Shown: one piece after another, positions 1 to 5,918 of the stretch
How the letters are laid out: every line of letters starts with the position of its first letter
How positions within the stretch are numbered: the stretch's first letter is position 1
Source: an uncultured Lachnospiraceae bacterium
Lineage (GTDB): Bacteria > Bacillota_A > Clostridia > Lachnospirales > Lachnospiraceae
Reading direction: 5' to 3'
NCBI GenBank assembly: GCA_947177885.1
Contig: CAMWWF010000165.1
Span: 1 to 6,655 of the forward strand
DNA length: 6,655 nt
Made by a program: the position numbers and the translations under genes
Notes under the pieces: generated by a model
Told to the model about the DNA's origin: nothing
Database searches by the model: none
Seen by the model: only the letters and a program-made list of their open reading frames with translations

Positions 1-541
1 GAAGATGGGTATCCGCGGTTATTCTACATATGAGTTGATATTTACGGACTGCCGTATTCCCAAGGAGAATCTGCTGGGCAAGATCGGCCAGGGCTTCAAG
101 ATCGCCATGCATACTCTGGACGGCGGACGTATCGGTATAGCCGCTCAGGCTCTGGGTATTGCAGAGGGTGCTCTGGAGAGAACCGTGGCTTATACCAAGG
201 AGAGAAAACAGTTCGGCAAGTCCATTGCCGCACAGCAGAATACCCAGTTCCAGCTGGCCGACATGGCTACAAAGGTGCAGGCTGCCCAGCTGCTGGTGTA
301 CAAGGCTGCAATGGCTAAGGCTTCTCAGAAGGAGTACGGATTCGAAGCCGCTCAGGCCAAGCTTTATGCTGCAGAGGTTGCCATGGAAGTTACCACCAAG
401 GCCGTTCAGCTTCACGGCGGTTACGGCTACACAAGAGAATATGATGTGGAACGCATGATGCGTGACGCCAAGATCACGGAGATCTATGAAGGAACCAGCG
501 AAGTTCAGCGCATGGTTATCAGTGCGGCGCTGTTGAAGTAG
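1..541 (+). CDS. bcd: Butyryl-CoA dehydrogenase, C-terminal part (5' end outside window)
   Basis: This is the last 179 or so residues of a short-chain acyl-CoA dehydrogenase, open through the left edge; base 2 begins a whole codon (Lys), followed by MGIRGY. The visible part covers the end of the middle beta domain and the C-terminal helical domain that binds FAD and shapes the acyl pocket. Family hallmarks seen are [19 protein letters not shown], the [10 protein letters not shown] segment, [20 protein letters not shown], and [10 protein letters not shown] near the end. The Glu in YEGTSE (codon 488-490) aligns with the catalytic base of this family (Glu376 in MCAD). It reduces crotonyl-CoA to butyryl-CoA in the cytoplasm, taking electrons from EtfAB. 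The adjoining etfB and etfA are what favour butyryl-CoA dehydrogenase over another acyl-CoA dehydrogenase. It stops at TAG 539-541, 96 bp before etfB. Confidence 0.93.
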   Translation, partial: KMGIRGYSTYELIFTDCRIPKENLLGKIGQGFKIAMHTLDGGRIGIAAQALGIAEGALERTVAYTKERKQFGKSIAAQQNTQFQLADMATKVQAAQLLVYKAAMAKASQKEYGFEAAQAKLYAAEVAMEVTTKAVQLHGGYGYTREYDVERMMRDAKITEIYEGTSEVQRMVISAALLK

Positions 542-637
542 GCAGGCAGACGATTCAGGGCCTGCAGCAGCAGGAAACCGTGGATCAAGGTTTGAAACAG
601 AGGATATGAAATATAGAAAATAAGGAGTGAAAATACA
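542..637 (+). other. bcd-etfB gap with overlapping hairpin options
   Basis: This 96-bp gap holds no gene. GCAGGC (542-547) can pair with GCCTGC (560-565) as a 6-bp stem with a 12-nt loop. Alternatively CCTGC (561-565) can pair with GCAGG (570-574) as a 5-bp stem with the loop AGCA. The two foldings use the same middle strand and so exclude each other. No T tract follows either, so neither is an intrinsic terminator. The etfB ribosome site AAGGAG is at 622-627. A role in mRNA processing or in setting subunit ratio is only inference. Confidence 0.4.
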
Positions 638-1420
638 ATGAAAGTTGTTGTTTGTATTAAGCAGGTTCCTGATACCAAGGGCGGCGTAAAGTTCAATCCC
701 GACGGTACTCTGGACAGAGCTGCCATGATGACCATTATGAACCCTGACGACAAGGCTGGCTTGGAAGCGGCTCTTAGATTAAAGGATCAGTACGGCGCAG
801 AGGTTACCGTTCTGACCATGGGACTTCCCAAGGCGGAAGACGTGCTGCGCGAGGCAATTGCCATGGGCGCTGACAAGGGCGTTCTGGTAACGGACAGGGT
901 GCTGGGCGGCGCTGACACATGGGCTACATCCCAGACATTGGCAGGCGCATTGCGCAATATGGAATATGACCTGATCATTACCGGACGTCAGGCAATCGAC
1001 GGAGATACCGCTCAGGTTGGACCTCAGATTTCCGAGCACCTGGATATTCCTGTTATCTCCTATGCACAGAATCTGAAGATCGAGGGAGACAGTGTTATTG
1101 TTGAACGTCAGTATGACGACAGATATCACGTGCTGAAGGCCAAGATGCCCTGCCTGATTACAGCACTGGCAGAACTGAACGAGCCCAGATACATGACACC
1201 CGGCGGAATCTTTGACGCCTGCAAGGCTGAGATTACGGTTTGGGGCAGGGCTGATCTGAAGGATGTGGAGGATTCCAACCTGGGTCTGAAGGGATCACCC
1301 ACACAGATTGCCAAAGCTTCCGACAAGGTGAGAAAGGGTGCCGGCGAGAAGGTTGCTCTGGACCCCACGGAGGCGGTTGCATATATTGTCGACAAGCTTA
1401 AGGTAAAACATGTGATATAA
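638..1420 (+). CDS. etfB: Electron transfer flavoprotein, beta subunit
   Basis: This 260-residue protein has the usual EtfB length. It opens with MKVVVCIKQVPDT, the typical start of the adenine-nucleotide alpha-hydrolase-like fold. TGRQAIDGDTAQVGPQ at residues 115-130 is a conserved nucleotide/FAD-binding stretch. VERQYDD...KAKMPCLITALAELNEPRYM (about 155-186) matches the EtfB signature region. In Clostridia, the EtfAB partner of Bcd is known to bifurcate electrons: NADH reduces the beta-subunit FAD, one electron goes to ferredoxin and the other via the alpha-subunit FAD to Bcd. The start is supported by AAGGAG at 622-627, 10 nt upstream. It lies downstream of bcd and upstream of etfA in the classical order. 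Bifurcation is inferred from context and family, not proven by the sequence. Confidence 0.95.
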   Translation: MKVVVCIKQVPDTKGGVKFNPDGTLDRAAMMTIMNPDDKAGLEAALRLKDQYGAEVTVLTMGLPKAEDVLREAIAMGADKGVLVTDRVLGGADTWATSQTLAGALRNMEYDLIITGRQAIDGDTAQVGPQISEHLDIPVISYAQNLKIEGDSVIVERQYDDRYHVLKAKMPCLITALAELNEPRYMTPGGIFDACKAEITVWGRADLKDVEDSNLGLKGSPTQIAKASDKVRKGAGEKVALDPTEAVAYIVDKLKVKHVI

Positions 1421-1550
1421 AGAGCTGAGGATTGTTTGCGGCACTGGTTCTCTTGGCAGTATTTCGGGAAAGCGGACCGGAAGGCCGTTAAACACAGACC
1501 TGTTTTCAGGTGATGAAGACTTTCATAATAAATAGTATGGAGGAAGAACA
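1421..1550 (+). other. etfB-etfA gap with two adjacent small hairpins
   Basis: This gap is 130 bp long, while partner etf genes often lie close together. ACCTG (1498-1502) and CAGGT (1507-1511) form a perfect 5-bp stem around TTTT. One base later, ATGAA (1513-1517) and TTCAT (1522-1526) form a second 5-bp stem around GACT. Both sit just upstream of the etfA ribosome site GGAGGA (1539-1544). The stems are short and may be weak, and no terminator T tract follows. No promoter-quality motif was recognised in the gap. Confidence 0.3.
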
Positions 1551-2597
1551 ATGAATTTAGAGGAATATAAGGGTGTATTTGTCTTTGCCCAGCAGGTGGA
1601 CAACACCGTCAACAGCATTGCCTTTGAGCTGATCGGCAAGGGCAAGGATCTGGCCGATGACCTTGGCACGGAAGTGACTGCCGTGCTGGTGGGAAGCGAT
1701 GTAAAGGGTCTGGCAGATGAACTGGCCGAGTACGGCGCTGACAGAGTTATCGTGGTAGATGATCCCGAGTTAAAGGAGTACAGAACAGAGCCTTACGCAC
1801 ATGCGCTGGCTTCCGTAATCAATGAGTTCAAACCGGAGATTTTCCTGGTAGGCGCCACAGCCATCGGCCGTGACCTGGGCCCCAGGGTTTCCGCAAGGAT
1901 ACATACCGGTCTGACGGCAGACTGTACACAGCTTGATATCGGAGATTTCCCGCTGAATCCCGTGCCCGGCAAGGAGCAGAAGCACAATCAGCTGCTGATG
2001 ACCCGTCCTGCATTCGGCGGAAATACCATTGCCACCATCGCCTGCCCTGATTTCCGTCCGCAGATGGCTACCGTTCGCCCCGGCGTTATGCAGAAGAGAG
2101 AGAAGAAGGCAGGAGTGAAAGCCAATGTGGTGGAATTCAATCCCGGATTTACACCCAACCAGAATTATGTGGAGATTCTGGAGGTAGTGAAGGCAGTATC
2201 CGATACCGTGGATATTATGGATGCCAAAATACTGGTATCCGGCGGCCGTGGAATGGGCGGTCCTGAAAACTTCAAGATGCTGGATGAACTGGCTGAGGTT
2301 CTGGGCGGTACCGTGAGCTGCTCCCGTGCCGTTGTGGATGCAGGCTGGAAGCCTAAGGATCTGCAGGTAGGACAGACCGGAAAGACCGTTCGTCCCAATG
2401 TATATTTTGCTATCGGTATTTCGGGAGCCATTCAGCATTTGGCTGGTATGGAGGAGTCCGACATCATCGTTGCCATTAACAAGGATGACACGGCGCCTAT
2501 CTTTGAAGTGGCAGACTACGGCATAGTAGGAGATCTGAACAAGATTGTGCCTGCTCTCACCGAAAAACTGCGGGCCGAGCTGGCCAACAAGAACTGA
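1551..2597 (+). CDS. etfA: Electron transfer flavoprotein, alpha subunit
   Basis: This 348-residue protein has an N-terminal Rossmann-like domain (about 1-190, with VFAQQVDNTVNSIAFELIGKG near the start) and a C-terminal FAD domain. The FAD-binding hallmarks are SGGRGMGGPENF (230-241), SRAVVDAGW (258-266), QTGKTV (275-280), GISGAIQHLAGM (289-300) and INKDDTAPIFEVADYGIVGDL (309-329). Residues 284-310 match the EtfA signature pattern. There is no N-terminal ferredoxin-like cysteine cluster, unlike some EtfA variants. Start ATG 1551 has GGAGGA at 1539-1544, 6 nt upstream. The protein pairs with EtfB and passes electrons from its FAD to Bcd. It is the last gene of the operon: a strong terminator follows 53 bp after its stop. 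In the butyrate clusters of Roseburia-like organisms etfA is commonly last, after thl-crt-hbd-bcd-etfB. Confidence 0.95.
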   Translation: MNLEEYKGVFVFAQQVDNTVNSIAFELIGKGKDLADDLGTEVTAVLVGSDVKGLADELAEYGADRVIVVDDPELKEYRTEPYAHALASVINEFKPEIFLVGATAIGRDLGPRVSARIHTGLTADCTQLDIGDFPLNPVPGKEQKHNQLLMTRPAFGGNTIATIACPDFRPQMATVRPGVMQKREKKAGVKANVVEFNPGFTPNQNYVEILEVVKAVSDTVDIMDAKILVSGGRGMGGPENFKMLDELAEVLGGTVSCSRAVVDAGWKPKDLQVGQTGKTVRPNVYFAIGISGAIQHLAGMEESDIIVAINKDDTAPIFEVADYGIVGDLNKIVPALTEKLRAELANKN

Positions 2598-2650
2598 GCC
2601 GCTGTATCTGAAACGGCAGTACATGCAGAATTGTAAAAATTTTATGTATT

Positions 2651-2688
2651 CCCTGCGTCGGCACCGAATGCTGGCGCAGGGTTTTTTT
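2651..2688 (+). terminator. Intrinsic terminator of the bcd-etfB-etfA operon
   Basis: CCCTGCG (2651-2657) pairs with CGCAGGG (2675-2681). The stem continues inward through a T-G wobble and CGGCA/TGCTG with one more wobble, giving about 13 bp closed by a 5-nt loop CCGAA (2664-2668). Seven T residues follow directly (2682-2688). This is a textbook Rho-independent terminator on the + strand, and it separates the butyrate operon from the genes downstream. Confidence 0.93.
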
Positions 2689-2712
2689 ATTTTCAGAGTA
2701 TGCGGGTTTTCC

Positions 2713-2946
2713 ACAGAAGAATTACAAACGGAAGAAATACAGACAGAAGAGTCGCCAACGGAAGAAATACAACAGAAGAGTCGTGAACGAAAAAATACAG
2801 ACAGAAAAGTCGCAAATGGAAAAAATACAATAAAAGAGTCGCCAACGAAAAAAATGAAGACAGAAAAGTCGCAAATGGAAAAAACAATAAAAGAGTCGCC
2901 AACAGAAGAAATACAGACAAAAGAGTTACAAATGGAAGAGCTATCT
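2713..2946 (+). repeat. Degenerate 15/30-bp purine-rich tandem repeat array
   Basis: Sixteen head-to-tail units lie between 2713 and 2946. Two unit types alternate: type A near acggaagaaatacag and type B near acagaagagtcgcca, giving a 30-bp higher-order period. Twelve units are 15 bp, three are 14 bp (starting at 2758, 2787 and 2816) and one is 12 bp (2875). All shortened copies are type A. More decayed copies seem to run on to about 2992, for example acagaagaatcagag at 2978. In one frame the intact units read TEEIQ and TEESP. The single-base losses shift that frame through the other two before it is restored. The consensus has no stop in any of the six frames, so openness says nothing about translation. 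There is no ribosome site or credible start. There are no unique spacers, so it is not CRISPR. Function unknown; possibly a decayed coding minisatellite or a non-coding repeat. Confidence 0.85.
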
Positions 2947-3032
2947 TAAAGAAGAGACATCAACGGAACAATGATATACAGAAGAATCAGAGACGCAAAA
3001 ACGAAAAACAGCAGGATTTTGACAAAAATGTC

Positions 3033-3061
3033 TTTATCCCTTGGTACGAATATGTTAAAAT
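3033..3061 (+). promoter_or_regulatory. Probable extended -10 promoter for the cysteine-cluster gene
   Basis: TAAAAT (3056-3061) is preceded by TG plus one base (3053-3055), an extended -10 element. A weak -35, TTTATC (3033-3038), lies 17 bp upstream. Transcription would begin near 3068, giving a leader of roughly 46 nt before ATG 3114. A perfect TTGACA at 3019-3024 is nearby, but it has no good -10 at 16-18 bp. The placement between a terminator and a gene start supports a promoter here. Confidence 0.5.
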
Positions 3062-3101
3062 AAAAGACAGTGTCCTACGGCCTCTTAAATCTATGGTATA
3101 T

Positions 3102-3105
3102 GGAG
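3102..3105 (+). promoter_or_regulatory. Ribosome binding site selecting ATG 3114
   Basis: GGAG lies 8 nt before ATG 3114. The earlier in-frame ATG at 3093 has no purine-rich site at a useful distance; the bases before it are tctt/aaatct-like. This favours MKRNVRL as the true N terminus. Confidence 0.7.
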
Positions 3106-3113
3106 TGAAAATT

Positions 3114-3779
3114 ATGAAACGCAATGTAAGGCTGGAAGAAATTTCCGATGGACGTTTGTACGGTGAGAATGATATGGTGAGGGCGGACTGCCATGGCTGT
3201 GAGGGATGCTCCGGCTGCTGCACGGACATGGGGAATTCCGTAATTCTGGACCCTTTTGACATATACCGGATTCAGACCGGATATGGAAAGCCATTGTCCG
3301 AACTGCTGGCGGAAGAGGCCGTGGAATGGAATGTGGTGGACGGCATTATTCTGCCCAATATGAAAATGGCAGGCAGCAAAAAGCAATGCGCTTTTCTGGA
3401 TGAAAAAGGCAGATGCGGCATTTATCCATATCGCCCGGGGGTCTGCCGGCTGTTTCCTTTGGGACGTTATTATGAAAGCGGGGATTTCCGATATTTTCTT
3501 CAGACAAAGGAATGTACCAGGGCCAATCGCTCCAAAGTGAAGGCGGCTAAGTGGATAGACACTCCGGACACAGACAAATACCATGCCTTTGTGCGGGAAT
3601 GGCATTATTTTTTGAACGGACAGGAGGAGGCGCTGGCAGGAACGGAGGATATGGAAAGGGCAAAGGCACTGAACCTGCTGCTGCTTCGCACTTTTTATCT
3701 GGAACCTTTTGATGCCTGCAGGGATTTCTATCCGCAGTTTTTTGAGAGAATCCGTTATTTCAGGGAGAATCTTTTGTGA
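3114..3779 (+). CDS. YkgJ-like CxxCxxCC cysteine-cluster protein
   Basis: This 221-residue soluble protein of the YkgJ/CxxCxxCC family was formerly described as a putative zinc- or iron-chelating, Fe-S oxidoreductase-like family; its biochemical role is not established. The metal-binding hallmark is C26-x2-C29-x2-C32-x2-C35-C36, in DCHGCEGCSGCCTDMG. Further cysteines typical of the family follow: C92 in KKQCAF, C101 in GRCGIYPYRPGVC, C111 before RLFPLGR, and C134 in TKECTRAN. LDPFDIYRI (45-53) is also characteristic. The C-terminal third (about 150-221) is helical-looking, with aromatic residues and one cysteine. No signal peptide or membrane segment is visible. The start at 3114 is chosen from GGAG at 3102-3105; a longer form from 3093 would add only MVYGVKI. 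No terminator separates it from the helicase 110 bp downstream, so co-transcription is possible. Confidence 0.85.
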   Translation: MKRNVRLEEISDGRLYGENDMVRADCHGCEGCSGCCTDMGNSVILDPFDIYRIQTGYGKPLSELLAEEAVEWNVVDGIILPNMKMAGSKKQCAFLDEKGRCGIYPYRPGVCRLFPLGRYYESGDFRYFLQTKECTRANRSKVKAAKWIDTPDTDKYHAFVREWHYFLNGQEEALAGTEDMERAKALNLLLLRTFYLEPFDACRDFYPQFFERIRYFRENLL

Positions 3780-3889
3780 TTTTGGATATAAATATTCGGA
3801 TATCAAATGTCCGGAATGCCGAAAGCCTGAACCGTATAAAAGCTGACGGAATTCCGGTCTGAGAGAGGGGAGAAAATACAGGATTAGAC
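3780..3889 (+). other. Structured leader between the cysteine-cluster gene and the helicase
   Basis: This 110-bp gap holds several related inverted elements. CCGGAAT (3811-3817) can pair with ATTCCGG (3851-3857), a perfect 7-bp stem with a 33-nt loop. CGGAATTCCG (3847-3856) is itself a perfect palindrome. TTCGGA (3795-3800) can partly pair with TCCGGAA (3810-3816). These options compete. No T tract follows any of them. TATAAA at 3835-3840 resembles a -10 box but lacks a -35 at 17 bp. The helicase ribosome site is probably AGGA (3880-3883). Confidence 0.35.
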
Positions 3890-5887
3890 ATGATACAGAA
3901 GGAAAAATTGGTACAGTTTTATTTTGCCCAATACAGAGACTGGGTTCAAAGTACGAAAAAGAAAAACAACGGAGGAAAGAAGGGGTACGTCGAAAGGATT
4001 GACCGGCTGCTGAAGGAGATGAAGCGGCTGCAGGACTGTAAGGTGAGTCAGGCGCATCTGGAAGAGTATCACAGGCAGATCAGAAATCTGGCTTATTACG
4101 CATTGAAAGACAGCAATCAGGTTGCCGTTATGAAGGTTCGGGATATGATGATGGAGCAGCTTGTGCGTCTGGATCTGGCCAGTTTGAGGGCGGAGGAGCA
4201 GGAGCTGGTGACGGCCAAGTTTCTGGGATATCTGAGGGAGCAGGGAAACTACAGCATATGTCAGAAAACGCTGTTGAATATTATCAAACAATATACGGAC
4301 GTGGAGTTAAAAAATGAGATTATAGATATGGTTCCCACCAGGCCCGAGACGGAATTTCCCAGGGCTCTGGAAATGTCCCGGAAATTTGTATTCCATGTGG
4401 GACCCACCAACTGCGGGAAGACTTATCAGGCCCTGGAACGGCTGAAGGAGGCGGAAAAAGGCGTGTATCTGGGGCCTTTGAGGCTGCTGGCTCTGGAAGT
4501 CTATGAGAAGATGAAGGATGCCGGAGTGCCTTGTACCATGCTTACTGGGGAGGAATGCATCTATGAGGAGGGCAGCAGAATTACTGCCTCTACCGTTGAG
4601 ATGCTGGATCTGGATCAAAAATACGATATAGCTGTAATAGATGAGGCGCAGATGATAGGGGACTCTGACAGGGGACATTCCTGGACAAGGGCGATTCTGG
4701 GGATTCAGGCTGATGAAATTCATGTCTGCATGAGCCCTGCGGCAGAGGATGTTGTGAAGCATCTGATTTCTCTGTGCGGAGATACCTGTGAGATACACCG
4801 CTACGAGAGGAAGACCCGGCTGATTTGTGAGGAGGAGCCCTTTTCGTTTCCGGAGGACGTGAGAGAGGGGGATGCCCTGATTGTATTTACAAAGAGGATG
4901 GTGCTGGATATCGCAGGGCGGCTGGAGCGCCAGGGGATTCGGGTCAGTGTGATTTACGGCAGTCTGCCGCCTGAGATCAGAAGAAGACAAATCCGCATTT
5001 TTGCTGCAGGAGAGACCCGGATTGTGGTGTCCACCGATGCCATAGGCATGGGACTGAATCTTCCCGTGCGGCGAATCGTTTTTATACAGACGGACAAATT
5101 CGACGGAAAAAATACCCGTCGTCTCAAGACTTCGGAGATTCTGCAGATTGCCGGAAGAGCAGGACGCTTCGGCCTATATGATACGGGTTATGTGAATGCT
5201 GTGGGACAGGAGGGGCTTGATTATATCCGGGAACATTTTGGGAGAGAGGAGCCCAAAGTGGATCATGTGAGCCTGGGATTTCCGCAGGTGCTGCTGGATA
5301 TGGATGATCCTCTGGATGCTGTGATGACAATATGGAAGTCTGTAGAGATAGAAGAACCTTTCGTAAAAATAAGCATTGAAGAGATTCTGTTCCTTTATGA
5401 AAGGGCGTATCGGGACAGAAAGGAAATAGACGGCTTTGAAGATAAACGTATGCTTTACAGGATGCTGACCTGTTCCATTGACACCAGAAACAGGGATGTG
5501 GTGGCACTGTGGCTGTATTATTGCAAGACTTACTCCGCAGATGTTTCTCTGCATTTTCCGGCGCTGATGATGTGCTCCGATACGGGTTTGCTGCGGTATG
5601 AGACTTTTTACAAACTGTTGGATCTTTATTATCAATTTTCCGTACGAATGGGCAAGGAGATGGATCTGAAACGGCTTGGCCAGGAGAGAGAGAAGACAGA
5701 GGATACTATTATGCGGTATCTGTCAAAGGATAAGAAAAATTATATCCGAAAATGTCAGTACTGCGGCAAACCGCTGCCCTTTGACAGCGCTTTCGGCGTG
5801 TGTGAAAGCTGTCATGGGCAGATGGACGGAGAGGGAAGGCGCAGGAGAAAGAATGACAGGAACGGCCGCAGAAGGCGGATAAGATAG
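3890..5887 (+). CDS. Suv3-like superfamily 2 RNA helicase with zinc-ribbon and Arg-rich tail
   Basis: This 665-residue ATP-dependent helicase resembles the mitochondrial RNA-degradosome helicase Suv3. Residues 1-160 are charged and helical-looking with no recognised motif. The helicase core follows: Walker A GPTNCGKT (171-178), GPLRLLALEVY (195-205), LTGEE (218-222), Walker B DEAQ (251-254), SPAAEDVV as the motif III region, motif V STDAIGMGLNLP (381-392) and motif VI QIAGRAGRFG (419-428). GPTNxGKT, GPLRLLA and GRAGRFG together are Suv3-like rather than typical DEAD-box. LLRYETFYKLLDLYYQFS (from about 567) resembles the Suv3 C-terminal domain. The end adds C622-x2-C625-x12-C638-x2-C641, a likely zinc ribbon, then a tail rich in Arg. 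Start ATG 3890 has AGGA 6 nt upstream. An RNA unwinding role in decay or ribonucleoprotein remodelling is inferred from the family; the bacterial substrate is unknown. Confidence 0.87.
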   Translation: MIQKEKLVQFYFAQYRDWVQSTKKKNNGGKKGYVERIDRLLKEMKRLQDCKVSQAHLEEYHRQIRNLAYYALKDSNQVAVMKVRDMMMEQLVRLDLASLRAEEQELVTAKFLGYLREQGNYSICQKTLLNIIKQYTDVELKNEIIDMVPTRPETEFPRALEMSRKFVFHVGPTNCGKTYQALERLKEAEKGVYLGPLRLLALEVYEKMKDAGVPCTMLTGEECIYEEGSRITASTVEMLDLDQKYDIAVIDEAQMIGDSDRGHSWTRAILGIQADEIHVCMSPAAEDVVKHLISLCGDTCEIHRYERKTRLICEEEPFSFPEDVREGDALIVFTKRMVLDIAGRLERQGIRVSVIYGSLPPEIRRRQIRIFAAGETRIVVSTDAIGMGLNLPVRRIVFIQTDKFDGKNTRRLKTSEILQIAGRAGRFGLYDTGYVNAVGQEGLDYIREHFGREEPKVDHVSLGFPQVLLDMDDPLDAVMTIWKSVEIEEPFVKISIEEILFLYERAYRDRKEIDGFEDKRMLYRMLTCSIDTRNRDVVALWLYYCKTYSADVSLHFPALMMCSDTGLLRYETFYKLLDLYYQFSVRMGKEMDLKRLGQEREKTEDTIMRYLSKDKKNYIRKCQYCGKPLPFDSAFGVCESCHGQMDGEGRRRRKNDRNGRRRRIR

Positions 5888-5890
5888 GCA

Positions 5891-5918
5891 AAGGCCTGGG
5901 GATTAACCCAGGCCCTTT
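5891..5918. terminator. Shared hairpin between the convergent helicase and sdaAA genes
   Basis: GGCCTGGG (5893-5900) and CCCAGGCC (5907-5914) form a perfect 8-bp GC-rich stem around the loop GATTAA. The loop contains the sdaAA stop codon (TAA on the - strand, 5903-5905), so one arm is the last codons of sdaAA. Flanking AAA and CTTT give only a short T run on each strand, so termination may be moderate. The position between two convergent stops 15 bp apart fits a bidirectional terminator. Confidence 0.7.

Noticed and set aside
1513..1554. A 13-codon frame whose TGA stop overlaps the etfA ATG, suggesting a coupled leader peptide
   Set aside because: The only purine-rich bases upstream lie about 2 nt from its ATG, too close for a ribosome site, and part of it is the etfA ribosome site itself.
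1770..2714. A 314-codon - strand open frame opposite etfA
   Set aside because: It is antisense to a clear etfA, has a His/Cys-rich composition typical of antisense frames, and resembles no family known to me.
2693..2920. A - strand frame rich in Leu and Phe that looks like a membrane peptide
   Set aside because: It is the complement of the purine-rich repeat, whose pyrimidine strand necessarily reads as Leu/Phe/Ser; no ribosome site was seen.
2713..2946. CRISPR array
   Set aside because: Units are contiguous, with no unique spacers and no palindromic repeat; the period is 15/30 bp.
2545..2949. A 134-codon + strand open frame starting inside etfA and running through the terminator and repeat array
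   Set aside because: It begins inside etfA in another frame, crosses a strong terminator, has no ribosome site at any of its ATG codons, and its length comes from a repeat that is open in all frames.
3019..3024. Perfect TTGACA as the -35 of the cysteine-cluster gene promoter
   Set aside because: No acceptable -10 lies 16-18 bp downstream; the nearest candidate, TACGAA, is 20 bp away. The extended -10 at 3053-3061 is a better fit.
3093..3113. Upstream in-frame ATG 3093 as the start of the cysteine-cluster protein
   Set aside because: No ribosome site precedes it, whereas ATG 3114 has GGAG at 8 nt; the extra seven residues carry no motif.
3232..3239. GGAATTCC palindrome matching the one in the helicase leader
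   Set aside because: It lies inside conserved coding sequence of the cysteine-cluster gene and a single 8-bp match can arise by chance.
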